Assembly (NCBI GenBank): GCA_019114945.1
Contig: DXEN01000088.1
Coordinates: forward strand, 1 to 64,000
From: Candidatus Parabacteroides intestinigallinarum
GTDB taxonomy: Bacteria; Bacteroidota; Bacteroidia; Bacteroidales; Tannerellaceae
Direction of reading: 5' to 3'
DNA length: 64,000 nucleotides
Shown here: one piece after another, positions 20,720 to 30,573 of the stretch
Layout of the letters: every line of letters starts with the position of its first letter
Position numbering within the stretch: the stretch's first letter is position 1
Notes under the pieces: model-generated
The model's input: only the letters and a program-made list of their open reading frames with translations
What the model was told of the DNA's origin: nothing
Databases searched by the model: none
Translations under genes and position numbers: made by a program

Positions 20720-20953
20720 ATGAGACTCAATATTGTTTCTCCGAACGGCGTTCTTTTCGAGGGCGATACGACAAGCGTTTCCTTCCCCGGCTTAGGAGGC
20801 TCGTTCGACGTGCTGCCCCATCACGCGCCCATTATCGCGGCGCTGAAGGCAGGCGTGATCCAGTATGAGACAAACGGACAAAGACAAGAACAAACGATAC
20901 AAGGCGGATTCGTGGAGGTCAAGGAGGATCAAATCTCCGTCTGCGTCGAATAA
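20720..20953 (+). CDS. atpC: F1 ATP synthase epsilon subunit (short form)
   Basis: A 77-residue subunit comprising only the N-terminal beta-sandwich (MRLNIVSPNGVLFEGD, then VLPHHAPIIAALKAG). The C-terminal helical hairpin that inhibits ATP hydrolysis in E. coli (139 residues) is absent, which is usual in Bacteroidetes. It lies 6 bases after atpD. Without the helical domain, self-inhibition must work differently or be absent; that is inference. Confidence 0.93.
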   Translation: MRLNIVSPNGVLFEGDTTSVSFPGLGGSFDVLPHHAPIIAALKAGVIQYETNGQRQEQTIQGGFVEVKEDQISVCVE

Positions 20954-20965
20954 AAACGAAGGAAT

Positions 20966-21394
20966 ATGAGTGGCAGGTTACAAATGAGACTGATGGGATG
21001 GATCACGTTTATCAACGCGTCCGTCGGCATCGCGTTAGGCGGCCTATTATATACGATTTGGCCGGAACACTATTTCACATGGTATCCGTCGATCCCCGTA
21101 TTCTATTGGCTGACAGCGGTCGCCATGACTTATTTCCTGGATCGGGTGAAAAAGAAAAACGGCGACGTGACGGTGACCACGTTCATGCTCGTCCGCTTTT
21201 GCAAATTCACCCTCGCTATCGTTTTCCTGTGGCTCTACGCCGTATTGGTAAATGAACGCTTGAAGGCATTCGGCCTTACGCTGATGCTCTTCTACTTCAT
21301 TTACCTGGGTATGGAGACTTATACGATTTATCTGTTTGAGAAAAAAAGAATGAAAAGAGAGAAAAGAGAAAATGAGGAACTATCTCAAAAATAA
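20966..21394 (+). CDS. AtpI-like membrane protein of the ATP synthase operon
   Basis: A 142-residue protein with four predicted membrane helices (about 9-30, 40-58, 70-92 and 97-117) and a highly charged C-terminal tail (KKRMKREKRENEELSQK). Position between epsilon and the a subunit, and topology, match the AtpI/AtpR class of Fo assembly or c-ring assembly helpers, although direct sequence similarity to E. coli AtpI is not obvious. The end overlaps the start of atpB by 23 bases. Confidence 0.72.
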   Translation: MSGRLQMRLMGWITFINASVGIALGGLLYTIWPEHYFTWYPSIPVFYWLTAVAMTYFLDRVKKKNGDVTVTTFMLVRFCKFTLAIVFLWLYAVLVNERLKAFGLTLMLFYFIYLGMETYTIYLFEKKRMKREKRENEELSQK

Positions 21395-22427
21395 TCGATA
21401 CGCTTGGCTGATCGTATTGCTGACGCTCTGCGTGGTGCAATGGGCGAAAGCCGCCGAGGAAGGCGAGGTGAACGTGCAGGAGATCGTTTTCTCGCACATC
21501 CAAGACGCTTACACGTGGCACATCACCGAATGGAACGACAAGGAGATCGCGATCCCGCTGCCCATCATCGTCAAAGGCGAGGAGGGTTGGAAAGTATTCC
21601 TTTCCAGCCGCTTGCACCACGGCGAGAGCTACGAGGGGTTCTACCTTGCCCAGGACGGTGATCACGCGGGGAAAGTGGTAACGCGGAACAGCGCGGGCGA
21701 AGAGACACGACCGTTGGACATCTCGTTGACAAAGAATGTCTGCGGGTTGTTTTTAAGTTGCGCGCTCTTGTTGCTGATCATCTTGCGAACGGCCAACTGG
21801 TATAAGAAACATCCGAATGAGGTGCCAAGAGGATTTACGGGGATGATAGAGGTGGTGGTTACTTATATCGAGGACGACGTGATCAAGAACTCGATCGGTA
21901 AGGAGTATTACAAACCATACTCTTCCTTCTTGCAAACCGTTTTCTTCTTTATCCTGATAAATAATTTAATCGGTATCATTCCTATCTTCCCGGGAGGAGC
22001 CAACGTAACAGGCAACATCGCGATCACATTCGTATTGGCGGTTTGCACCTTCATCGCGGTCAATCTGTTCGCCGCCACCAAAGGGTATTGGAAAGAAATC
22101 TTCTGGCCAAACGTACCAATCTATTTGAAGTTACCGTTGCCGATCATGCCGTTCGTGGAGTTCTTCGGCGTATTCACCAAGCCGTTCGCCTTGATGATTC
22201 GTCTATTCGCCAATATCATGGCCGGCCATACGATCATCCTCGCCTTGACCTGTCTGATATTCATCACCGTGTCGATGGGCGTGGCCGTCAATATGGGTAT
22301 GACGTTGGTTTCCATCGTGTTCTGCGTATTCATGAACTGTTTGGAGCTGTTCGTCGCCTGTTTACAAGCTTATATTTTCACCTTGCTGTCCGCCAACTAT
22401 ATCGGATTAGCGAAGGTGAAGGATTAA
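21372..22427 (+). CDS. atpB: Fo ATP synthase subunit a, with periplasmic N-terminal extension
   Basis: A 351-residue membrane subunit that forms the proton half-channels. A signal-like N terminus (WLIVLLTLCVVQWAKA) and roughly 100 extra residues precede the core, as in other Bacteroidetes. The core begins near residue 115. The essential helix carries the conserved Arg in MIRLFANIMAGH (near residue 275), and a C-terminal helix ends LLSANYIGLAK. The start lies inside the upstream gene by 23 bases, which suggests translational coupling. Confidence 0.95.
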   Translation: MRNYLKNNRYAWLIVLLTLCVVQWAKAAEEGEVNVQEIVFSHIQDAYTWHITEWNDKEIAIPLPIIVKGEEGWKVFLSSRLHHGESYEGFYLAQDGDHAGKVVTRNSAGEETRPLDISLTKNVCGLFLSCALLLLIILRTANWYKKHPNEVPRGFTGMIEVVVTYIEDDVIKNSIGKEYYKPYSSFLQTVFFFILINNLIGIIPIFPGGANVTGNIAITFVLAVCTFIAVNLFAATKGYWKEIFWPNVPIYLKLPLPIMPFVEFFGVFTKPFALMIRLFANIMAGHTIILALTCLIFITVSMGVAVNMGMTLVSIVFCVFMNCLELFVACLQAYIFTLLSANYIGLAKVKD

Positions 22428-22467
22428 ATAGTTTAAGTTATCAATTGAATTACAAAAACAAAATTAA

Positions 22468-22731
<264 letters not shown>

Positions 22732-22744
22732 AATAACGAACACC

Positions 22745-23245
22745 ATGTCATTATTAACACCGGATTCGGGACTTCTATTCTGGATGATCGTATCGTTCGG
22801 TATCGTCTTCGTGGTCCTCGCCAAATACGGGTTTCCCGTAATCATCAAGGCGGTGGACCAGCGGAAGGCGTATATCGACAACTCCTTGGAGACGGCTCGG
22901 AAGGCGAATGAGCAACTCGCCAACATCCAAGCCGAGGGCGAGCGCCTGCTTGCCGAGGCCAAGGAGAAGCAGAACGCCATCATGAAAGAGGCCCTTGCCG
23001 AGAAAGATCGGATTATCGAGGAGGCGCGCCAGAAAGCGGCTTCCGAGGCGCATCTGCAGATCGAGGAGGCGACCCGGCGTATCCGAGAGGAGAAAGAGAA
23101 AGCTATTCGCGAAGTCCGCTCGGAAATCGCGGATCTGTCGATCGCGATCGCGGAGAAAGTGATAAAAGAGAAAATCAACCGGGATAACGAGCACAAGCAA
23201 ATTATCGACCGGTTGCTGAATGAGGTATCGTTTAGTAAATCGTAA
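22745..23245 (+). CDS. atpF: Fo ATP synthase subunit b
   Basis: A 166-residue peripheral-stalk subunit. One N-terminal membrane helix (LLFWMIVSFGIVFVVLAKYGF) is followed by a long charged coiled coil. The ATG at 22745 is used because an in-frame start further upstream (22667) would overlap atpE by 65 bases and add 26 atypical residues. It lies 13 bases after atpE. Confidence 0.95.
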   Translation: MSLLTPDSGLLFWMIVSFGIVFVVLAKYGFPVIIKAVDQRKAYIDNSLETARKANEQLANIQAEGERLLAEAKEKQNAIMKEALAEKDRIIEEARQKAASEAHLQIEEATRRIREEKEKAIREVRSEIADLSIAIAEKVIKEKINRDNEHKQIIDRLLNEVSFSKS

Positions 23246-23248
23246 TCT

Positions 23249-23791
23249 ATGGATATAGGAACTATTTCTTCCCGATATGCCAAGGCGCTCTTCTCCTTAG
23301 CGAAGGATAAGGGAATGGAAGACCGGGTGTACGAGAATATGAGGACGCTGGCGGAAAGTTTCGCGGCGGAGCCGGGGCTGAAGGGAGCGTTGAGCAACCC
23401 CATCGTATCGGCCGCCGACAAGGAGCGCCTGCTCAAGGCGGCCGGAGGCCTCCAGGTGAGCGACCTCTACATGCGCTTCATCCGCTTGGCGCTCCAGCAC
23501 AAGCGGGAAGCGTTGCTGCCGCTCATCGCCTATATCTACATCCGCCTGTACCGCACGGAAAAAAAGATCACGCGGGTACTATTCGATACCGCCGTTCCTG
23601 TGGATGAGGAGATCAAGGCTCATCTGGAAAAGAAACTAAAAGAAGAGACGGGAAGTACGATCGAGTTCTCCGGACGGGTGCAACCGGAACTAATCGGAGG
23701 TTTCCGGCTACGCGTCGGAAATTATCGGATAGACGCCAGCTACGCGACCCAGTTGCGGGACATTCACGCCGGATTGCTCAAGAACCGATAA
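23249..23791 (+). CDS. atpH: F1 ATP synthase delta subunit
   Basis: A 180-residue subunit linking F1 to the b stalk. The N-terminal six-helix domain starts with [17 protein letters not shown], and the C-terminal signature appears as [19 protein letters not shown]. It begins 3 bases after atpF. Confidence 0.94.
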   Translation: MDIGTISSRYAKALFSLAKDKGMEDRVYENMRTLAESFAAEPGLKGALSNPIVSAADKERLLKAAGGLQVSDLYMRFIRLALQHKREALLPLIAYIYIRLYRTEKKITRVLFDTAVPVDEEIKAHLEKKLKEETGSTIEFSGRVQPELIGGFRLRVGNYRIDASYATQLRDIHAGLLKNR

Positions 23792-23807
23792 AACGAAGAA
23801 GAGGAAT

Positions 23808-25391
<1,584 letters not shown>

Positions 25392-25397
25392 TGGCGT

Positions 25398-26264
25398 ATG
25401 GCATCGTTGAAAGAACTAAAGCTCCGGCTCGCCTCGATCCGGAGCACGCAAAAGATCACTTCCGCCATGAAGATGGTATCGTCGGCGAAGCTTCACCGTA
25501 CGCAAACACTGACGGGACAAACCTTGATCTACGCGAACCAACTCAACACGATCCTGGACGGGCTGCTCTCGGCGGAATGCGATTTGGAGTCGCCCTACAC
25601 CGAGCGGCGCACGGTCAAGCGGGTAGCGATCGTCGCCTTCTCCTCCAGCACGGGACTGTGCGGCTCGTTCAACGCCAACGTGTGGAAAGAGTTGTCGGCG
25701 GCGATCGCGGCCTATAAGGAGAAAGGCATCGAGGTTCGCCTGTACCCGGTGGGGAAAAAGGTGGCGAACGAGTTGCGCCATGCGGGCGAGCCGTTCGTCG
25801 CTGATTTCATTTCCTTCGACGAGAGACCGACGTACGAGGGCGCCGTGGCGCTGGCCGCCCGCCTGATGGAGTCGTTCCTCGCCGGCGAGGTGGACCAAGT
25901 GGAATTGCTATACCATCATTTCAAAAGCACGGCGACGCAAGTATTGACACGCAAGAATTACCTGCCCCTCGCGCTGGAGGGCGCCGAGGGGGGGAACGCC
26001 GCGGCGGGTACCGATTACATCCTGGAACCGTCGATGGAAGCGCTGCGCGACTTGCTCTTCCCGAAGTTGCTGAACCTGACCATCTACACGACGATGCTCG
26101 ACACGGCCACCTCGGAGCACGCAGCCCGCATGATGGCCATGCAGACGGCGAACGACAACGCGAACGACCTCATCCAAAAGCTCACGTTGCAATACAACAA
26201 GACGCGCCAGCAGGCCATCACCAACGAGTTGCTGGACATCATGGGCGGTTCCGCCGCCTCCTGA
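25398..26264 (+). CDS. atpG: F1 ATP synthase gamma subunit
   Basis: A 288-residue rotor shaft. The N-terminal helix begins MASLKELKLRLASIRSTQKITSAMKMVSSAK, and the C-terminal helix holds the signature LTLQYNKTRQQAITNELLDI. A middle Rossmann-like region includes SSSTGLCGSFN. It is the last gene of the operon. A tandem repeat array starts 3 bases after its stop codon. Confidence 0.96.
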   Translation: MASLKELKLRLASIRSTQKITSAMKMVSSAKLHRTQTLTGQTLIYANQLNTILDGLLSAECDLESPYTERRTVKRVAIVAFSSSTGLCGSFNANVWKELSAAIAAYKEKGIEVRLYPVGKKVANELRHAGEPFVADFISFDERPTYEGAVALAARLMESFLAGEVDQVELLYHHFKSTATQVLTRKNYLPLALEGAEGGNAAAGTDYILEPSMEALRDLLFPKLLNLTIYTTMLDTATSEHAARMMAMQTANDNANDLIQKLTLQYNKTRQQAITNELLDIMGGSAAS

Positions 26265-26267
26265 GTG

Positions 26268-26600
26268 AAAACGGTCGTTTTCCCCACCCCGACACACTTC
26301 GGGACGCGGAAAACGGCCATTTTCATGCCAATCACCACGGTTCAAGCCCCAAAACGGTCGTTTTCGCGTCCGCCACTACGGTTCAAGCCCCAAAACGACT
26401 GTTTTCACGTCCGCCACCGCGGTTCAAGCCCCAAAATGGACGTTTTCCTATCCGCCACCGCGGTTCGAGCCCTCAAAACGGACGTTTTCCTATCCGCCAC
26501 CGCGGTTCGAGCCCCAAAACGGTCATTTTCACCTCCGCCACCACGGTTCGAGCCCTCAAAACGGGCATTTTCATATCCGAAAACCACGAATCCGCGTAAA
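26268..26600. repeat. Tandem array, eight units of 41-42 bp, directly after atpG
   Basis: Units start at 26268, 26310, 26351, 26392, 26433, 26475, 26516 and 26558. Most contain AAAACGGnCGTTTT, a palindromic core, followed by a C-rich stretch and a GGTTCRAGCCC tail. Units of 42 differ from those of 41 by one base (CCTC versus CCC). The array begins 3 bases past the atpG stop. Each core could form a hairpin with flanking A and T runs, so the array may act as serial terminators; that is inference. Confidence 0.82.
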
Positions 26601-26648
26601 AAAGTCATTTTATTAAGGGAAAAAACATCGGGATTCAAAAAAAACGCG

Positions 26649-26656
26649 TAATATTG
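26649..26656 (+). promoter_or_regulatory. Possible -7 element of the threonine operon leader
   Basis: TAATATTG is one mismatch from TAnnTTTG. It lies 30 bases before the ATG of the candidate leader peptide. No -33 TTG is present at the ideal distance. Confidence 0.35.
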
Positions 26657-26686
26657 CTTCCGATTAACGCAATTAAAGACATACGC

Positions 26687-26767
26687 ATGATAAAAATATC
26701 AATGACAACGCGGGAATCCGCGTACTACACGTGGGCATTGATGACCCCTTGGGGGGTTGGCATCTAA
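26687..26767 (+). CDS. Candidate leader peptide of the threonine operon
   Basis: A 26-codon reading frame ends 138 bases before thrA: MIKISMTTRESAYY, then TWALMTPWGVGI and TAA. Four Thr, three Ile and three Met codons, residues whose pathways share aspartokinase, would let ribosome stalling report amino-acid supply. Downstream are a hairpin at about 26777-26813 and a 16-bp perfect palindrome just before the thrA start. E. coli thr uses an analogous leader of different sequence. Only sequence supports this; no expression evidence exists. Confidence 0.5.
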   Translation: MIKISMTTRESAYYTWALMTPWGVGI

Positions 26768-26776
26768 TCACTTCGT

Positions 26777-26892
26777 CGCGATGGGCCGGCGCGGGCGTAG
26801 CGTCCGGCGACATCATTCCATCTAAATTTTTTCACGAGAGAAATACAAGAATCATAAACCATAGCCGCGCGGGCGAGAGCCGCCGGCGGCTC
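26777..26892 (+). promoter_or_regulatory. Possible attenuator hairpins between thr leader and thrA
   Basis: GTCGC and GCGAC with inner CGG/CCG and CGC/GCG pairs form an imperfect hairpin near 26777-26813, with a run of six T about 14 bases later. A perfect 16-bp palindrome (arms GAGCCGCC and GGCGGCTC) lies at 26877-26892, 13 bases before the thrA ATG. The distance between hairpin and T run is long for a classical terminator. Confidence 0.35.
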
Positions 26893-26905
26893 AATCCAAC
26901 GAAAA

Positions 26906-29347
26906 ATGAAAGTATTGAAATTCGGCGGAACATCCGTAGGTTCCGTGGATAGTATCCTGAGCGTAAAGAAAATAGTAGAGGCCATCGAGGAGCCTGTCAT
27001 CGTAGTCGTCTCGGCCTTGGGCGGCATCACCGATAAGCTATTGGCCACCTCGGCCATGGCCGCCAAGGGCGACCTCGCCTACGAGAAAGAACTGTCCGAG
27101 ATCATCGCGCGCCACCTGGAGGTAATCGGGGGCGTAATCGACGACGAGCGCAAACGCGTGGAGGTACAAAAGAGCGTGATGGCGTTGCTGGAAGAGCTCG
27201 GCAACATCCTGAAAGGCGTTTACCTCATCAACGACCTGTCGGCGAAGACCTCCGACACGATCGTGAGCTACGGCGAGCGCATCTCGTCGCTAATCGTCTC
27301 GAACGTCATCCGCGAGGCCCGGCTTTTCGACTCGCGCAAGTTCATCAAGACGGTCAAGCAGTTCAACAAGCACATTGTCGACTTCGAGCTGACGAACCCG
27401 CTCATCAAGGAGACCTTCCAGCCGCTGCCGAAGGTGTCCTTGGTGCCCGGGTTCATCTCGTCGAGCGCGGAGACGGGCGAGGTGACGAACCTCGGGCGCG
27501 GCGGCTCGGATTACACCGCCTCCATCATCGCCGCCGCCCTCGACGCCTCCATCCTGGAAATCTGGACGGACGTGGATGGCTTCATGACCGCCGACCCGCG
27601 GGTCATCAGCTCGGCGTACGTTATCGACCGGCTGACCTTCACGGAAGCGATGGAGCTGTGCAACTTCGGGGCGAAGGTCATCTACCCGCCCACGATCTAC
27701 CCCGTCTACCACAAGAATATCCCCATCCGCATCCGGAACACCTTCAACCCCGAGGCGCCGGGCACGTATATCTCCAGGGAGAAGGCGAAGGAGGAAGGCA
27801 AGGCGATTATCAAAGGCATCTCCTCCATCAACGACACGTGCCTCATCACGGTGCAGGGCCTGGGCATGGTGGGCGTCATCGGCGTGAACTACCGCATCTT
27901 CAAGACGCTGGCGAAGAACGGCATCAGCGTCTTCATGGTGTCGCAGGCCAGCTCGGAGAACAATACCACGTTCGCCGTGCGCAACGCCGACGCCGACCTG
28001 GCCGTGCAGGTGCTGAACAACGAGTTCGCCATGGAGCGCACGCAAGGCGACATGAACGATACCGTGGCGGAGAAGGACCTGGCGACGGTCGCCATCGTGG
28101 GCGAGAACATGAAGCGCACCCCCGGCATCGCGGGCAAGCTGTTCGGCACGCTCGGACGGGCGGGCATCAGCGTCATCGCCTGCGCGCAAGGCGCATCGGA
28201 GACGAACATCTCGTTCGTCATCAAGCATAAATACCTGCGCAAGGCGCTAAACTCCATCCACGACTCCTTTTTCCTGTCCGAGTACAAGGTGCTGAACCTC
28301 TTCGTCGTCGGGATCGGGACCGTGGGCGGCAACCTGCTGGAGCAGCTGCGCGCGCAACAGCCGAAACTGATGCGGCAGAACGGGCTGAAGCTGAACGTCG
28401 TGGGCATCTCCAACTCGAAGCGGGCCATCTTCTCGCGAGACGGCATCGACCTCGACCACTACGCCGACGAGCTGCGGGAGCGCGGCGAGGATAGCAACCC
28501 CAAGCACCTGTGCGAGGAAATCCTGAAGATGAACATCTTCAACTCCGTGTTCGTGGATTGCACGGCGAGCCCCGACATCGCCGCCCTCTACGGCACCTTG
28601 ATGAACAGCAACGTATCGGTGGTGGCCGCCAACAAGGAAGCCGCCTCCTCGTCGTACGAGAATTACATCCAGCTGAAGGAGACCGCCCGCCACCGCGACA
28701 TCAAGTTCCTGTTCGAGACGAACGTGGGCGCCGGCCTGCCCATCATCAACACGATGAACGACCTAATAAACAGCGGCGACCATATCCTGAAGCTGGAGGC
28801 GGTGCTCTCCGGCACGCTCAACTATATCTTCAACACCATCAGCGCGGATATCCCGTTCAGCGAAGCCATACACATGGCGAAAGAGGCGGGCTACTCCGAG
28901 CCGGACCCGCGTATCGACCTGAGCGGGAAGGACGTCATCCGCAAGCTGGTCATCCTGGCGCGCGAGGCGGGCTACGCCGTCGAGCAAGCCGACGTGCGGA
29001 AGAACCTCTTCATCCCCGACAAGTATTTCCAAGGCTCGCTGGACGATTTCTGGGCGAGCATCGGCGAGATGGACGCGGAGTTCGAGGAGAAACGCCAGCG
29101 CCTGGAGGCGGAGGGCAAACATTTCCGCTTCGTGGCGCGGATGGAGAAAGGCGCCTGCGAGGTGGGCTTGCAGGCCGTCGACAGCCACCACCCGTTCTAC
29201 GAGCTGGAGGGAAGCAACAACATTATCATGATCTCGACCGAGCGATACCACGAGTACCCGATGATCATTAAAGGGTACGGGGCGGGGGCCGACGTGACCG
29301 CCGCCGGCGTGTTCGCCGACATCATCTCGATCGCTAACATCCGATAA
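26906..29347 (+). CDS. thrA: Bifunctional aspartokinase / homoserine dehydrogenase
   Basis: An 813-residue fusion, the usual length for ThrA/MetL. The aspartokinase domain (about 1-290) begins MKVLKFGGTSVGSV. Two ACT-type regulatory repeats follow (about 310-455; LITVQGLGMVGVIG and TVAIVGENMKRTPGIAGKL). The homoserine dehydrogenase part starts near 460 with the nucleotide-binding GIGTVGGNLLEQL and holds the FETNVGAGLPI and VLSGTLNYI blocks. It performs the first and third steps from aspartate toward threonine and methionine. It is GC-rich compared with the upstream ATP synthase genes. The next gene starts 12 bases downstream. Confidence 0.97.
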   Translation: MKVLKFGGTSVGSVDSILSVKKIVEAIEEPVIVVVSALGGITDKLLATSAMAAKGDLAYEKELSEIIARHLEVIGGVIDDERKRVEVQKSVMALLEELGNILKGVYLINDLSAKTSDTIVSYGERISSLIVSNVIREARLFDSRKFIKTVKQFNKHIVDFELTNPLIKETFQPLPKVSLVPGFISSSAETGEVTNLGRGGSDYTASIIAAALDASILEIWTDVDGFMTADPRVISSAYVIDRLTFTEAMELCNFGAKVIYPPTIYPVYHKNIPIRIRNTFNPEAPGTYISREKAKEEGKAIIKGISSINDTCLITVQGLGMVGVIGVNYRIFKTLAKNGISVFMVSQASSENNTTFAVRNADADLAVQVLNNEFAMERTQGDMNDTVAEKDLATVAIVGENMKRTPGIAGKLFGTLGRAGISVIACAQGASETNISFVIKHKYLRKALNSIHDSFFLSEYKVLNLFVVGIGTVGGNLLEQLRAQQPKLMRQNGLKLNVVGISNSKRAIFSRDGIDLDHYADELRERGEDSNPKHLCEEILKMNIFNSVFVDCTASPDIAALYGTLMNSNVSVVAANKEAASSSYENYIQLKETARHRDIKFLFETNVGAGLPIINTMNDLINSGDHILKLEAVLSGTLNYIFNTISADIPFSEAIHMAKEAGYSEPDPRIDLSGKDVIRKLVILAREAGYAVEQADVRKNLFIPDKYFQGSLDDFWASIGEMDAEFEEKRQRLEAEGKHFRFVARMEKGACEVGLQAVDSHHPFYELEGSNNIIMISTERYHEYPMIIKGYGAGADVTAAGVFADIISIANIR

Positions 29348-29359
29348 AATCATATCGAC

Positions 29360-30568
29360 ATGAAACACATCATTATCTTAGGCGATGGCATGGCCGACGA
29401 GCCGATAGAGGCTTTGGGCGGCCAGACCCCCATGCGCTACGCGCGCACGCCCTACATGGACCTCCTGGCGCGCGAGGGCGTGACCGGGCGGATGCGGACC
29501 GTTCCGAACGGTTTCCATCCGGGCAGCGAGGTAGCGAACATGGCCGTACTGGGCTACGACCTCCCCACCGTGTACGAGGGCAGGGGCGTATTAGAGGCGG
29601 CCAGCATCGGCGTAGACCTCCAGCCCGACGAGATGGCGATGCGCTGCAACCTCGTCTGCGTGGAGGGCGATATCCTGAAGAATCATTCCGCCGGCCACAT
29701 CACGACCGAGGAGGCCGACGAGCTAATCCGCTTCCTCAACGAGCGGCTGGGATCCGGGCGGGTCCGCTTCTACACGGGCGTCTCCTACCGGCACCTGCTC
29801 GTCGTCAAAGGAGGCGACAAGCGCGTCGAGTGCGTGCCGCCGCACGACGCTCCCCTCCGCCCCTTCCGCCCGCTGCTGGCGCGGCCGGGCGTGCCGCAGG
29901 CGCGGGAGACCGCACACCTGCTGAACGACTTGATCCTGCAATCGCAAGAAATACTGAGGGACCACCCGGTGAACCTGCGCCGCGTGGCCGAGGGCAAGGA
30001 CCCGGCGAACAGCATCTGGCCGTGGTCGCCGGGCTACCGGCCCGCCATGCGCACGATGCGCGAGATGTACGGCATCCGGAAGGGGGCGGTCATCTCCGCC
30101 GTCGACCTCATCCGCGGCATCGGCACCTACGCCGGGCTGGAGGTATTGCACGTGCCGGGAGCGACCGGGCTCTACGATACCAACTACGAGGGCAAAGCCC
30201 GCGCCGCCCTGGACGCCCTGCGCGCGAACGATTTCGTCTACGTGCACGTGGAGGCGAGCGACGAGGCGGGCCACGAGGGCGACGCCGCGCTGAAGATACG
30301 CACGATAGAGAACCTGGACAACCGCCTCGTACGCATCATCTACGAGGAGACGCGCGCGTGGCGGGAGCCGGTGGCCATCGCCGTCCTGCCGGACCATCCC
30401 ACGCCCTGCGCCGTGCGCACGCACACGGCCGACCCCGTCCCCTTCCTGATTCACAAGCCGGGCCAAACGCCCGACGCCGTGACGCGCTTCGACGAGGAAT
30501 CCGTACGCGACGGGAAGTACGGCATCTTAGAGAGAGACCAATTCATCCGAGAATTCTTAAAAGACTGA
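29360..30568 (+). CDS. Phosphoglycerate-mutase-like protein, probable homoserine kinase
   Basis: A 402-residue member of the alkaline-phosphatase superfamily, archaeal-type cofactor-independent phosphoglycerate mutase branch. Metal-ligand motifs include DGMADEP near the N terminus, the nucleophile segment PGSEVANM, VEASDEAGHEGD and LPDHPTPCAVRTHT. Its position between thrA and thrC, with no ordinary ThrB nearby, fits the subgroup proposed to replace homoserine kinase in Bacteroidetes (TIGR02535). The kinase role is inferred from context; mutase activity cannot be excluded. It lies 12 bases after thrA and 5 bases before thrC. Confidence 0.85.
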   Translation: MKHIIILGDGMADEPIEALGGQTPMRYARTPYMDLLAREGVTGRMRTVPNGFHPGSEVANMAVLGYDLPTVYEGRGVLEAASIGVDLQPDEMAMRCNLVCVEGDILKNHSAGHITTEEADELIRFLNERLGSGRVRFYTGVSYRHLLVVKGGDKRVECVPPHDAPLRPFRPLLARPGVPQARETAHLLNDLILQSQEILRDHPVNLRRVAEGKDPANSIWPWSPGYRPAMRTMREMYGIRKGAVISAVDLIRGIGTYAGLEVLHVPGATGLYDTNYEGKARAALDALRANDFVYVHVEASDEAGHEGDAALKIRTIENLDNRLVRIIYEETRAWREPVAIAVLPDHPTPCAVRTHTADPVPFLIHKPGQTPDAVTRFDEESVRDGKYGILERDQFIREFLKD

Positions 30569-30573
30569 CAAAC

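Noticed and set aside
26265..26651. A 128-codon frame that runs through the atpG array.
   Set aside because: The unit length is 41-42 so the frame drifts relative to the repeat; composition is repeat-driven and no family features or ribosome-binding site are seen.
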